From Neolentinus lepideus HHB14362 ss-1 (taxonomy: Eukaryota; Basidiomycota; Agaricomycetes; Gloeophyllales; Gloeophyllaceae), in assembly GCA_001632425.1 (NCBI GenBank), contig KV425594.1, positions 46,208-65,113 on the forward strand: 18,906 nucleotides of DNA, given 5' to 3'. Both the position numbers and the translations under genes were made by a program. Positions 1-9,502 of the stretch are shown here, in pieces (within the stretch, counting starts at the first letter, position 1; each line of letters starts with the position of its first letter). The notes beneath the pieces were generated by a model. That model worked only from the letters and a program-made list of their open reading frames with translations. It did no database searches and was not told the DNA's origin.

Positions 1-85
1 CCCGTTTGCGTTGTAAGTATGCCTTGGTCAGAATCAGCGCTATGCCAGCTACGGCAGACAGAAGGATTGATAGTAGAAGCGACAT
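1..85 (-). CDS. N-terminus of a membrane-anchored protein, probably a second cytochrome P450 (cut by window edge)
   Basis: Read on the minus strand, an ATG at 85-83 opens 28 codons that run off the left edge. They start MSLLLSILLSAVAGIALILT, a hydrophobic stretch of about 20 residues, and then turn basic (K, then RKR at residues 26-28). This is the usual ER signal anchor plus stop-transfer layout of a microsomal fungal P450. It resembles the start of the complete P450 at 6778, which also has about 20 hydrophobic residues, then LLRR, then a PPGP hinge. No hinge or catalytic motif falls inside the window, so the P450 call is inference. A TATA box about 52 bp upstream supports this start. It could be another signal-anchored enzyme. 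Confidence 0.5.
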   Translation of the reverse strand, partial: MSLLLSILLSAVAGIALILTKAYLQRKR

Positions 86-136
86 CCCGGCAAAGAATGT
101 ATGGCTGAAGATCTAAGGAGACACGGACTCGGGCGG

Positions 137-144
137 CTTATATA
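137..144 (-). promoter_or_regulatory. TATA box of the left-edge gene
   Basis: On the minus strand this reads TATATAAG and ends about 52 bp before the ATG at 85. That spacing would place the transcription start some 20-30 bp before the start codon. It is the only strong TATA box in this part of the window. Confidence 0.5.
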
Positions 145-488
145 CCTGGAGAGTGGGGCCACTAAATCAAATCATGGAATGCAAGAATAAACAATAGTGG
201 ATATCCTACCGCCGTTCAAGTCATAAGTGACAAAGACGGTCCAGCGACGACCTCAGCTCCCAAGCTCGACGCCACTAACCTTCAAGTTGAACGCAAGGCA
301 CAGCGTCGAAGTGGAGATCAAGAAGCAATTCCTATTCCCAAATGGATGTAATGTGCCAATTCCGGATGTTAGGTGTCATTTAAATTTTAAATACCGTGCA
401 GGACAAGGCCAACTCTGCTTAGATCCGGGTCAGCATGATAGATGGCTATAAAGGGACGGTCTAGTAAAAATAGTTTGCTCCCATAGCT

Positions 489-660
489 GGTGGAATACCT
501 GGACGGGGATGAGGGAGTGCCTAGATTTGATAGCGTTGTTGACAGAATCTGAGCATCTTCAACCCATTCGAAGGATGGGAGTGTCTGAGATGCGAAATTC
601 ATGTCAGATCACCTACACTAGAAGCCGATGTGATGCGGAGAGCCTGGCATGTGAAGTTCG
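489..660. repeat. Diverged repeat, copy 1
   Basis: This segment aligns in order with 1927-2056. Shared blocks include GAATACCTGG (493 and 1932), GCCTAGA, GATA-CGTT-TTG and ATGCGAAATTC (590 and 2039). A further block at 632-660 (GCGGAGAGCCTGGCATG) matches 2021-2049. I estimate by eye about 70 percent identity over roughly 110-130 bp. The parent element is unknown. Confidence 0.55.
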
Positions 661-1926
661 GTATGCGAGTAGTCCCCTATAGCTAGCTGGTCAATGTTTT
701 GGTATAGCTCAGGGTCTGATTCGAAACAAGCACATCCGATCGGTAACAATGAGTACTGGACTCACCAGACTGTACGCGAGTGGAACTTTGCGCCACGCCT
801 CCGAGAAGAGGAGCAAACCGTATGCCAGAGAGAACTGAGCCCGCGGTCTAGATACACATGAATATTTTATCACTCACCAAAGCATGCTTACGGTGTCATA
901 ATACCCAACTGGACCATAAACAAGATCAGGTACATATAAGATGGTGCGGTGAAACCAATCCTACCAGCGTATGCTTGCTATAGAACCCTTTTGATAAACT
1001 CTTCCTCTTCATAGTCAAGCTCTGCCTTCGACACTGCATTATCAATAAGGTCCGAGCTACGCAGGCTTCCGAAATCCTTTCTGTCATTTGTTTATTTGTC
1101 TGGCCGTTCTGAGCATCGTGCATCTTGCCCGTATACTTGTGGCAAGCATGTCGCAAACCTCTTGAACGCCATCCCTGGCAGCCAATCGGGGAGTACTGAT
1201 AGACGACGGAACGTACGAGTCTTTAGTCAAATAGAAAATAAAGGAGGGAAATCATTGCTCGTGCTCACGGAAGGGTAAACAATTAACAACAAACGCAGCC
1301 AATAACAGGCATTTGGCGAGGAATCCGAGTGCATGCTGTGCAATGACCACGTAGCGATCGTCCTTAGACGTTACCTTGTAGTTGTACACAGTGGCCATAA
1401 TATTGTCAGTAGACCGGCTGCATTCCTAGTTAGTTCCGCATTATCTCGGGTCGCTATGAATTATACACACTGGAAAGCGTGATCATAGAAACCCTCATAG
1501 GTCATCGAGAACATTATGAGCCTTCCTAACCATTCTGCTGTTATAACGTGACCCTTGTTCAACATCCGCATGTGCTTCCCGGAGATACAAACAACATCAT
1601 AGAACCAAACTTATCAAACGAACGGTGTACGTCCCGCCTGCTCGACAGCTACTTCTTAGGACCGTAGCCTCCAGGCGAAGGAGCTCCCTCCAGAACGTGC
1701 GAGTGTTGGAAGTTCGATCAAGAACCTTGTGCAGGCAGGTCCTAGATGGATGGAATGGACAAATTCCAGATATTAGCGGTTTGATAGAAAAAAAAAGTCT
1801 TGCTTGATCTTCGCATAACTTAGTCAGCATACGCGTTATCAGTGACATGGCATATCGAATGTTAGGTGGCTATATCAGTATGCTAGGTGACGTTCTGGTC
1901 AAGATAGCTCGCACCTACACAGTGGC

Positions 1927-2056
1927 CGGTAGAATACCTGGGTAGGGATACGTGAGCGCCTAGACCAGATAACGTTATTGCGAGAATTTGGTCACATTCA
2001 AGGCCCGTCGTCACGAAGGCGACGCGGAGAACCTGGCATGCGAAATTCGTCATGTC
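1927..2056. repeat. Diverged repeat, copy 2
   Basis: This is the partner of the segment at 489-660, in the same orientation and about 1.44 kb away. It keeps GAATACCTGG, AGGGATACGTGAGCGCCTAGA-like and GCGGAGAACCTGGCATGCG blocks. A shorter related fragment may sit near 2253-2270 (CATTCGAACGCTAGGTG), next to the tandem decamer. Confidence 0.55.
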
Positions 2057-2269
2057 ATGTCGCCGATGGCGGTAGCTTGGGTTACTTGTCTGAGAGAGGC
2101 GCTTGAAGTATGCAGCATCGCAGCGAACGTTTTGGACGGTTGACACCATACTACGACTCTCGTTGCTCCCTTCAGAGAGCAAGACACTACGCAGAACCGA
2201 CCTGAGGCAAAAGTAGTGGCTGATCAGTCTTGTTCTAGAGCTCCTAACAGCGTCATTCGAACGCTAGGT

Positions 2270-2289
2270 GCCCTAGGATGCCCTAGGAT
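2270..2289. repeat. Tandem decamer, two copies
   Basis: The 10-bp unit GCCCTAGGAT occurs twice in immediate succession. It contains the palindrome CCTAGG. Two units alone are not evidence of function. Confidence 0.6.
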
Positions 2290-3606
2290 CACGCAATCAT
2301 CTGATCGATATGACCTAAGTTTCAGTCAGTGTAAGCCGACTCTAATCCACTAAACGTTGTCACGAATTAAGTATACTTCAACTGCTATAACAGCAAAGGA
2401 GCAGATCACCCTTTATGAGCACCGCCGTACTATCCGCGACAGCAAGGGAATCTTGTGGCGATCCCAATCCCGACTGTATGGCTAACACAGAGTTAACACA
2501 GGGCTGTAATCAATTTAGAACCACTGTCGTCTAGCGAGCGCCACAGTCCGGTCTAAGTCCGATGGTCTAACAGATCCGGGGTAAACGACGCGACTGTGGT
2601 GCCAGCATCAAATCCGTCATTGATTCCTGGGACTTCGCATGCATCCTCGGTGTAATACATTGGATTAACGGAGTAGGCTCGCTCCGAAGATGCGTTTTCA
2701 AGACGCGTTTTCGGGCGCATGTGCCACTATTGCAATATCTATAGTACATCAGCAATGTTGGGGCGTGCATCAAAACTTCTTTATGGCAAAATAGTACATT
2801 ACCTTTCGGGCTACTGTAGTACCGGGATTCCAGCTTGCTGTTATTGTGCAGCGTACGAGAAGGAGCACAGTCTGCTGCCACCCTTGGATCAGAGCCACGT
2901 ACTTCGGTAGATATTACACACAGGGATCCTTCTGCAGACTGTGAAGTCGAGAGGCAAATAGGCAGACGTAGGAAGACAAAGACTCGCTGAAGCTGAGCCC
3001 TCTCTTATCGTCTGATGTTCCGCCTAAGGCAGTCTTGAATTCACACTATAGAAATACGTAGCTTGGGATTGGAGCTTGAGATTGAGCCAACGTCGCACAG
3101 GAGGGCTAGTGACACGAGGATGGGGATGCGAGATCTCGAAACGTCGAAACAGTGATGAGATACGTCCGTTTGACATGACACACATCCGCAGCCGGCCGAG
3201 TATGAGAAGTTCAAGTACGCACTGAGATCCATTGTGCCGACTGAGTGCAAAATGACGACCGGTACCGATGCAAGAAGCCTTGGAGGACTAGTGTCTAACG
3301 AAGAGTCAATTTGAAGCAAGGTACTACCAGAGAGCCTCCGTAGAATGCCTTCAAACAGTTGTATTAGTAAAACAGGCTGTCGAGACAGCTCAACATGTTC
3401 TCGTGTTGCTACCGAAGAGAACTACGAGCGACGTCGTTCATTTCAACCTAGTAGATGTAAATACGGATGTAGGTTGGAAGGGAAAGCCACGCGCCACAGC
3501 TTCGTCTCTACCAATACGACCCCCAAGAAAGACAATCCCACGAAAAAGCTGACTAAGCAGAGTGCGTGTGGGCATCATATTATATTGATTCCATTCATTC
3601 CAAAAG

Positions 3607-3676
3607 TTCTATATAGTGTAGTGGTTAACTCGTTCGGTTTCAGCGATGCAGGAGGTTCGACTCCGAATGTATGCAT
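3607..3676 (+). repeat. tRNA-Glu-like sequence (tRNA pseudogene or SINE head)
   Basis: A perfect RNA polymerase III A box (TAGTGTAGTGG, 3614-3624) and a perfect B box (GGTTCGACTCC, 3654-3664) lie at normal tRNA spacing. The anticodon loop would be 3637-3643, with anticodon TTC (Glu) at 3639-3641. The 5' half is tRNA-like, but the molecule cannot fold fully: only two of the five T-stem pairs form, the anticodon stem has mismatches, and the 3' end does not pair with the 5' acceptor strand. That combination suggests a dead tRNA or the head of a tRNA-derived SINE rather than a working tRNA gene. Confidence 0.6.
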
Positions 3677-3935
3677 ATTTTTCTTTCTTTTTGTGCTTGT
3701 AACTATTGCGCCACTCCTGCCCGCCGGATGGGTATGTTTCCATTGGGTCTTGAGTTGGGTAAAAGAGTTTTATATGAGCTTTACGGTTTATCTACAAAGG
3801 GTGGTGGCCGGGAACCCCCCCCCTCCCTCCTCCGCTTCATTGACATCTGGGGTAAAATCAAAGCAAATATATTTTAATTGGGTGATGGTTGTTACTTTGG
3901 GTTTCTCGAATTTCACTAGCTTAAAGGTATGACAT
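3677..3935 (+). repeat. Possible SINE body after the tRNA-like head
   Basis: The sequence after the tRNA-like unit is T-rich and low in CpG, unlike its surroundings. It includes TTTTTCTTTCTTTTTG near 3676-3692 and a C-rich tract near 3812-3831. No clear A-rich tail or flanking target duplication was found. Calling it a SINE body is inference from the polymerase III promoter in front of it. Confidence 0.3.
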
Positions 3936-4094
3936 GTGTCTAATGTCGAAATACAAACAGCTCAAACCTACATGTGGGTGCAACTGGACTTAGCGGCGAC
4001 AGCTCTTCTCATGCAGCCAATCAGCCACGTGCTTAGTCAGCTTTTTCGTGGGACTGTCCATCTTGGGGGTCGTATTGGACAAGATCACAGCTTC

Positions 4095-4257
4095 AGGCTG
4101 CGTTCGGATGCACGGCCGCGACGCGGCCGACGTTGCCAGGATGCCCCTTCAGCCAATCGAACGCTCGGAAAAGCACTGCCACACTGCCGCGCCGCGACCA
4201 ACTTGGCTTTGGCCCTTTGGGGGCGCCGCGGCGCGGCCGTGCAACCGAACGGAGCCT
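4095..4257. repeat. GC-rich inverted repeat (33-bp arms)
   Basis: Positions 4101-4127 and 4225-4251 are inverted copies, 27 bp with two mismatches, built around GCACGGCCGCG. With imperfect extension the arms reach 4095-4127 and 4225-4257. A third partial arm (GCCGCGCCGCG, near 4188) can also pair with the right arm. The block is far richer in G, C and CpG than its flanks. It could form a strong hairpin. A small MITE-like insertion is possible, but no target duplication was found. Confidence 0.6.
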
Positions 4258-4311
4258 CATTCTTTGCGCCCACCACCGCTCGAGCCCCGAGGTGTCTTAC
4301 ACTTTCGATAC

Positions 4312-4328
4312 GTGTATATCGTATACAC
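4312..4328. promoter_or_regulatory. Perfect 7-bp inverted repeat just upstream of USE1
   Basis: GTGTATA and TATACAC arms flank a 3-bp spacer (TCG), ending 34 bp before the proposed USE1 start codon. It may be a TATA-like core element or a site for a dimeric regulator. Function is unknown. Confidence 0.35.
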
Positions 4329-4362
4329 TCACTAATTCATCTGGCACTCTGTTATATCCTGA

Positions 4363-5401
4363 ATGAGCTTCCAGTCGGCTGAACAGTCCAGGCATGACAG
4401 GATCAATCTGGCGAGGTTAGTTAGGAAACTCGACAGATCCGTATCGAAGGACTTCGAAGAAGAAACCGTCGAGGATGCTGAGCCAAGTAAAAGAGGAGAT
4501 CTGTATATTAGGGCGCAATCGACCATGCAGGTGCGATTAACTGCTATATATGAGGAGAGCGCTCTCTAACAGTAGTCCACGGGGCAGAAAGTGAGATATG
4601 CTCAGAAGCTACTCAGAAACCCTGCGGTGGAATCTGAGCTACAGTCGTATGCGAGATTTCCCAATAGTAATGAGTCATAGACATGACTATCGATCACTCA
4701 GGCATCGAATGTACTATGACTTCAGAACGACATTGGAACGGCTGTATAACGTCGTGGACAAGACGTTGAAGGTGAGTACAACCATGTCCATTCCTTCCGA
4801 GGTTTTCAATGAAGTTGTCATTGCTCAGGTGCTCGAGCCTAAGCCCATCCATCCGGAACCTCTACTCCCTACGCTGCCCAAGCCGAAGCGCACGCCTCGC
4901 TGTCCAATCGCATCGGACCGACATGACGCCCTTTCTGGATCACCTCTCTTACGAGAGAAAACACTCAAAGCTCTTCCTACATCAGACCTCCTTCTTTCTC
5001 CTTCTGATACTCTACCCACATCATCAGACCAGTCTCGGACCTTACTCATTCCTCCGCCTCTCCCTCAATCACCCATGCCAGCTCTCCCCACTTCCTCTAC
5101 TGTCCCTCTGCAGTCCTCGAACCTCCTGCAGGAAGAGTTGTCGGCACAACTTGCGCAGATGGCTACTCAGCTGAAGACGAACGCTGTGCACTTCTCCTCA
5201 ACGCTCTCGAAAGACCAGGCATTCGTGCAGGAGACACAGGAAAAACTCGAGATGAACTACGATGTGATGAAGAAGGAACGAGTGAGAGTGCGGGATTTTC
5301 GAGGGAAAAGCGGGAGCACGACGTGCTTAGTGATATGTAGTGTGGTGGTCGTGCTAATCAGCTTTATTGTGATGGTCTTCGTCATCCGCTGGACGGGATG
5401 A
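4363..5401 (+). CDS. USE1: USE1-type SNARE (ER retrograde-transport Qc-SNARE)
   Basis: Four exons: 4363-4530, 4588-4646, 4702-4771 and 4829-5401, giving 289 aa and ending in TGA. Introns are 55-57 bp; the first has a CTAAC branch site. The last intron keeps the frame and is called from GTGAGT and CAG. The N-terminus (RINLARLVRKLDR, then KVRYAQKLL in exon 2) fits the helical USE1 domain. A Pro/Ser-rich linker spans about residues 100-195. A SNARE heptad region follows (about 200-258), with Asp228 (SKDQ) where USE1 proteins carry Asp at the zero layer. A single membrane segment (about 264-285) leaves four lumenal residues. USE1 works with Sec20, Sec22 and syntaxin 18/Ufe1 in Golgi-to-ER vesicle fusion. 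The gene looks intact. Exact exon 2/3 borders are the least certain part. Confidence 0.85.
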
Positions 5402-6692
5402 GGCCGCTGGCCAGACATGAGGGTCGGATAGAGATGGCACTGGACTGCAGGTGGGACTCCGCCATTATATGTATATTACGGTATAATGATCTCCTCGGAC
5501 AGTGCATACTTTCCTAGTTCCATGAGTACGCAACTAGACGGGTTCCAGCCCGTGCTTTGCAGTTCGGTGGCTCGTTTGCAATATTTAGTCAGGATCCGCG
5601 ACGTTCTTGGACAAGTACTCGGCATAGCTCAATCCGAAAGTGACTTGGTGCAGATAAGGCGAGCCCTGTACTGATGACGAAGCGGGAGTCCCTTAGACCG
5701 AGTGGCAACAAGCAGTCAGTGCCAGCCGGCTCTTAGAAACTGCCCTTGCGCCACAGTCACGCTTGGTCTGTCGTGTGTTTTTGTTCAGCTTGAATAAAGG
5801 GAGTCAAATAACATCTATTATGCAATACGACAGTAATGCTCATGATATACGCCTAAAACAGGCAAAATAGTCTCTTCTGCATCTGTGGCTGGTGTACCCC
5901 GGACCTGCAGGCCTGAGGGCTCATGACCCGGACCCACTTCCTCCAAGTTCTCAGGACAACGTAGTCAGTAATATACTTGATCTAACACTCATGCTGATCT
6001 ATAGGTCTCTACTTCGGCCGGCACACCACTGGCAAAGACTTCTAGCTCGCTGTCAAGTCGAGGAGCGTATTCTGAGTCATTGTTACCATACCTTTCTCTT
6101 CTAGTATGTTCCATAGTTATGGCTGTATATGAGCTGCTGTGGGTCGGACTTACCCTTTGAAAGGAGCACCGTTTGATTGACCACCTTGTGACATGGTGCT
6201 CTCCATGTTCTTGGACCGGTTGGTACTACTCGGTGCACGCTCTCCACCGACATCATATGCTGACTTACTCCGACCATGGATATGGCAGGTTGAGGTTGTC
6301 TTTGTGGAGTTTTCTACATTATCAATAGCGGAGCCCGAAGCCTAGATGTCAGTTTGCCGAATGGTGAGGCAGCGATTTCTACGGGAGAAATGACTGCAGG
6401 AAGCATATGCCTCGATTTGCTCATGGTTATTTTCGGTCTATTCACATGCCTTCAGCTACGGCCGAAATACGTTCGAATCACACCGCAAACGTTGCATGCA
6501 GCAACCAATCGTCGTAATATATGTCAGCGCCTTGCGTTGAACACTTCGCGATGCTTCAGGATAGCCATAGCAATCTATCACTGACATTGGGGTCAGATCT
6601 ATTAAGCATTACATGGACCAGCACAGAGGAACAAAGTCCTCAACTCTATATCGAGCCATGCTTCAAAGCTTGAGCATAACTGAGGACCAGGG
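5402..6692. other. Intergenic stretch without a recognisable gene
   Basis: An AATAAA at 5794-5799 could end the USE1 transcript, although it is almost 400 bp past the stop. Three short plus-strand frames (5486-5674, 5892-6104, 6354-6584) carry no motif I recognise and no convincing splice partners. I see no RNA gene or clear repeat here. The right part leads into the P450 promoter. Confidence 0.5.
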
Positions 6693-6699
6693 TATATAT
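6693..6699 (+). promoter_or_regulatory. TATA box of the P450 gene
   Basis: TATATAT sits about 80 bp before the P450 start codon at 6778, a plausible distance for a basidiomycete core promoter. Confidence 0.45.
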
Positions 6700-6777
6700 T
6701 CTGCTTCGTCGGTAAGTCGTACATACTGCAGACTCGCGGATTGCATCTCCTGAAGCCTCCAATATAACTTTCATACA

Positions 6778-8985
6778 ATGGTCGTCTCTCTATTGGCTAA
6801 CTTCGCTATCTTATGCCTCTTTGCCGTGTTTCTGAAGGTATATCTCTTGCGGAGATCCTCAAATCCATCGGGGCTGCCGTACCCACCTGGACCCAAGCCT
6901 CTTCCCCTCATCGGCAATCTCCTCGATATTCCCAGAGACGAAAGCGGCAAGGTATACGCAGCCTGGGGTAGACAGTATGGTCAGAAATAATTGATTGCCA
7001 CCCTTTCAATTGTTTGCATCTGAACTGTGTCTCGTCACAGGCGAATTGATTCACTTCACCTCTCTCGGCGTACACTATGTTGTGATTAATTCGATGAGAG
7101 TCGCCGTAGACCTGTTGGAAAAGCGATCCAAGAAATACTCTCACAGGCCTAACTTGCCCCTGGTCAATATGTGAGGTTATCCTGTCTCCGAGTGCCGATC
7201 TACACTAATTGGTCTATGTAGGCTGGCCTGGGACTTCAACTTTGCCTTGAAGCCCTATGGTGAAGCTTGGCGTAAGCGTCGACGAGAATTCCATCAACAA
7301 TTCCGAGCTGAGAAGACAATGGAATACCACCCGAAAGTGCTGGAAAATGCGCATAAATTTCTGAAAAATATTCTGGCTCATCCCGAAAACTTTGCGTACT
7401 ATATTCGGCAGTATGTGAGAATATCCAAGGGTATATATGGTGTATTGCTCACTCTTACATCGCAGCTATCCTGGGTCCACTGTCATGTCCGTTGTTTACG
7501 ATTATGAAGTAGCGCCCGACAATGATTACTTCGTGAATGTTGCCGAGGCATCTATGGACATGCTCAGTGAGTCAACCAACCCTGGCGCAGCACTTGTCAA
7601 TGTACTTCCCATATGTGAGTTCATCATTTCCTCCATGATCTGCATTACCACACCACTGACTGACAAAGAGCACAGTACAGCATATTCCGGCTTGGTTGCC
7701 CGGCATGGAGTTCAAGCGATGGGCACAGAAGGGGCGTGATATTACAATGGAAATGATCAACGCCCCATTGCGGTTCGTCATGAATCGCTTAGTATGTCAG
7801 TGAACCGTCGTTTGGGCCTAGTCCTGAGCATTCTTTTAGGATTCGGGTGTTCCAACGACTTGCGTAACCACTGAGCTAATTGAAAGACTGTCCGATTCTC
7901 GCGGCAGACTGGATTCACAGATGGAAACAGTCGTAAGAGATGTTGTGGGCATAGCATACGCTGGTAATGTTATATTTATTGCCTTCCACTTCCTTGTATT
8001 AATGCTGGCCAACCTGCTTGATAGCGGGGGCTGACACAGTAAGTACTTTGGCTTACATCTTGTTCACTGCTTGTCTGACTCCGCTACAATATAGACGGTT
8101 TCTGCCATTCGGACAAGCTTTCTCGCAATGATTCTGTACCCGGAAGAGACGAGAAAGGCACAGATGGAGATTAATAATGTTGTTGGGAGCAAGAGGCTTC
8201 CTACCTTCGATGACAGGAGTTCACTACCTTATGTTGAAGCCTTCTTCCGAGAGGTTCTCCGATGGCACCCGGTGACTCCGCTATGTATGTGACTCCAATA
8301 CTCAGTCCGCTTTCATCTGATTAGTCGGATCCAGCTGTTGGACGTGCAGCCTACGAAGACGATATCTACGAGGGACAGTTTATTCCGGCAGGTGAGAGAG
8401 GCTTGATCATCACCATTTACCGACCAAACAATTATCTCAGGAGCTAATGTTATCATGAACACATGGTATTCCTCTGTGGCTTATTATGGAGCCTTCGTCC
8501 TCTGACTCTCAAACTACACAAGGGCACTTCACCACGACGAAAATATCTATCCCGAACCTCACCTGTTTAGGCCCGAAAGGTTCTTCGACCCGAATGGGAG
8601 CCTCAGTGACAGGTATCCCTTCACGGCCTTCGGAATGGGTAGAAGGTAGGTGCTTGCCTCAGCCTCTTAGGAGCTCATTCTTGATTCGATGCGCACCAGG
8701 ATTTGTCCTGGACGCCACCTCGCCGATGCTACCGTATGGGCTGCGATCGCCCTTGTGGTCGCTGTGTTCGACATCAAGAAATGCAAGGACGAGGCCGGAA
8801 ATGATATTGATGTGCTTGAAGATTATCGGGATGGACTTGTTAGGTACAGTACATTTCTTGTTGTTTGTTCCAGGTTCCGCGGATGCTGATAGACTCATAG
8901 TCACCCCAAACCGTTTGTGTGCAGCATTAAGCCTCGAAATCCGCAAGCTGAGAGCCTCATATATAATTCGAACAACATTGCGTAA
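6778..8985 (+). CDS. Cytochrome P450 monooxygenase, complete, 13 exons
   Basis: Exons: 6778-6979, 7041-7170, 7222-7410, 7466-7614, 7676-7791, 7840-7963, 8025-8038, 8095-8284, 8335-8391, 8441-8465, 8523-8645, 8700-8843, 8901-8985. The frame holds through every junction, giving 515 aa, a normal P450 length. Seen in order: membrane anchor (about 2-24), PPGP hinge (36-39), I-helix oxygen-activation motif AGADTT (304-309), ExxR in K-helix (E361-R364), PERF (416-419), and the haem loop FGMGRRICPG with ligand Cys442. It should therefore bind haem at the ER membrane and hydroxylate a small molecule using a reductase partner. The overall look is that of fungal OrdA-like P450s, but I cannot name the CYP family or substrate. 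No defect is visible. A probable second P450 starts at the left window edge, with USE1 in between. Confidence 0.93.
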
Positions 8986-9270
8986 ATGTTCAGTACGGTG
9001 TCAAAGAGGGGAAGCCACGGTAAGCATTCTAGCAGGTGGTCAAGCCACTAAAACGAAAACGAAATCCGTTTTAGCCTCAAAGGAACTGTTTTAACGACTA
9101 GGATTTATTAATAATTGTGTTTAAAACATATGTTTAAATTAGTCTAATCGAGGCACCACCCCCTCGGTCTGGACTCTTCGCAGCGACATCCTCATGACGC
9201 TGCCGTATTCCGGCGCTGGCCACGCCGCGTATCTAGACTTGGTACGTGTCTCCTAAAAAAGTCTTAGTAG
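8986..9270. other. Short intergenic stretch after the P450
   Basis: No gene was recognised. It is AT-rich around 9100-9137 and carries a near-palindrome built from TTTAAA and CATATG (about 9119-9137), possibly part of the 3' end of the P450 transcript. Confidence 0.4.
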
Positions 9271-9380
9271 TAGTGTTGGTCACTAAGTGAAGTCGAAGTC
9301 CTTTAAAGTGCGATTATGATGCACTTCGCTATCGTCAAAGTCACTTCAAAGGCACTTTGAAGACTTTGCAAAGTGAGTGG
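9271..9380. repeat. Probable hAT element end with palindromic subterminal repeats
   Basis: A TAGTGTTGGTCACT-like start at 9271 is followed by clustered short palindromes made of AAGTGAC/CACTT/CTTTG words: CTTCAAA-GGCAC-TTTGAAG, the perfect 12-bp palindrome ACTTTGCAAAGT, and AAGTGC with GCACTT. The block lies just beyond the 3' end of the hAT transposase relic, where the element terminus is expected. I did not find a matching inverted terminus on the other side, so the end is inferred. Confidence 0.45.
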
Positions 9381-9502
9381 CGCAAGGACACCAGTGATTC
9401 TCACGGCTGTGGCTACGGTGCTGAAAGCATCCTCACCTCCTCAGATACGAATTTTTGCTAGATACACAGGACACAATGAGTATAATAAATAATCTATATA
9501 TT

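Larger units (their letters stand above)
146..3606. other. Long stretch without a recognisable gene; decayed repeats
   Basis: No reading frame here shows a family motif or a consistent exon chain on either strand. The open frames are all 104 codons or shorter, apart from a longer one at 3345 that runs through a tRNA-like unit. CpG is frequent, unlike in the transposon block on the right. The stretch holds a diverged pair of related segments (489-606 and 1927-2056, with a third fragment at 632-660) and a short tandem repeat at 2270. It reads like old intergenic or mobile-element sequence that has decayed beyond recognition. Confidence 0.5.

Noticed and set aside
3607..3676. Functional tRNA-Glu gene
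   Set aside because: T stem, anticodon stem and acceptor stem do not pair properly despite perfect A and B boxes.
3345..3932. 195-codon plus-strand open frame
   Set aside because: It runs straight through the polymerase III-type tRNA-like unit and a low-complexity T/C-rich tract; no motif, so probably chance.
4048..4366. Several overlapping short frames on both strands
   Set aside because: They arise from the GC-rich inverted repeat, where stops are rare in all frames; no domain is visible.
5486..5674. 62-codon frame downstream of USE1
   Set aside because: The end looks helical (ARLQYLVRIRDVLGQVLGIA) but there is no family, splice partner or promoter; it may lie in the USE1 3' region.
5892..6584. 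Short plus-strand frames of 70 and 76 codons
   Set aside because: No motifs, no supported introns, ordinary chance length.
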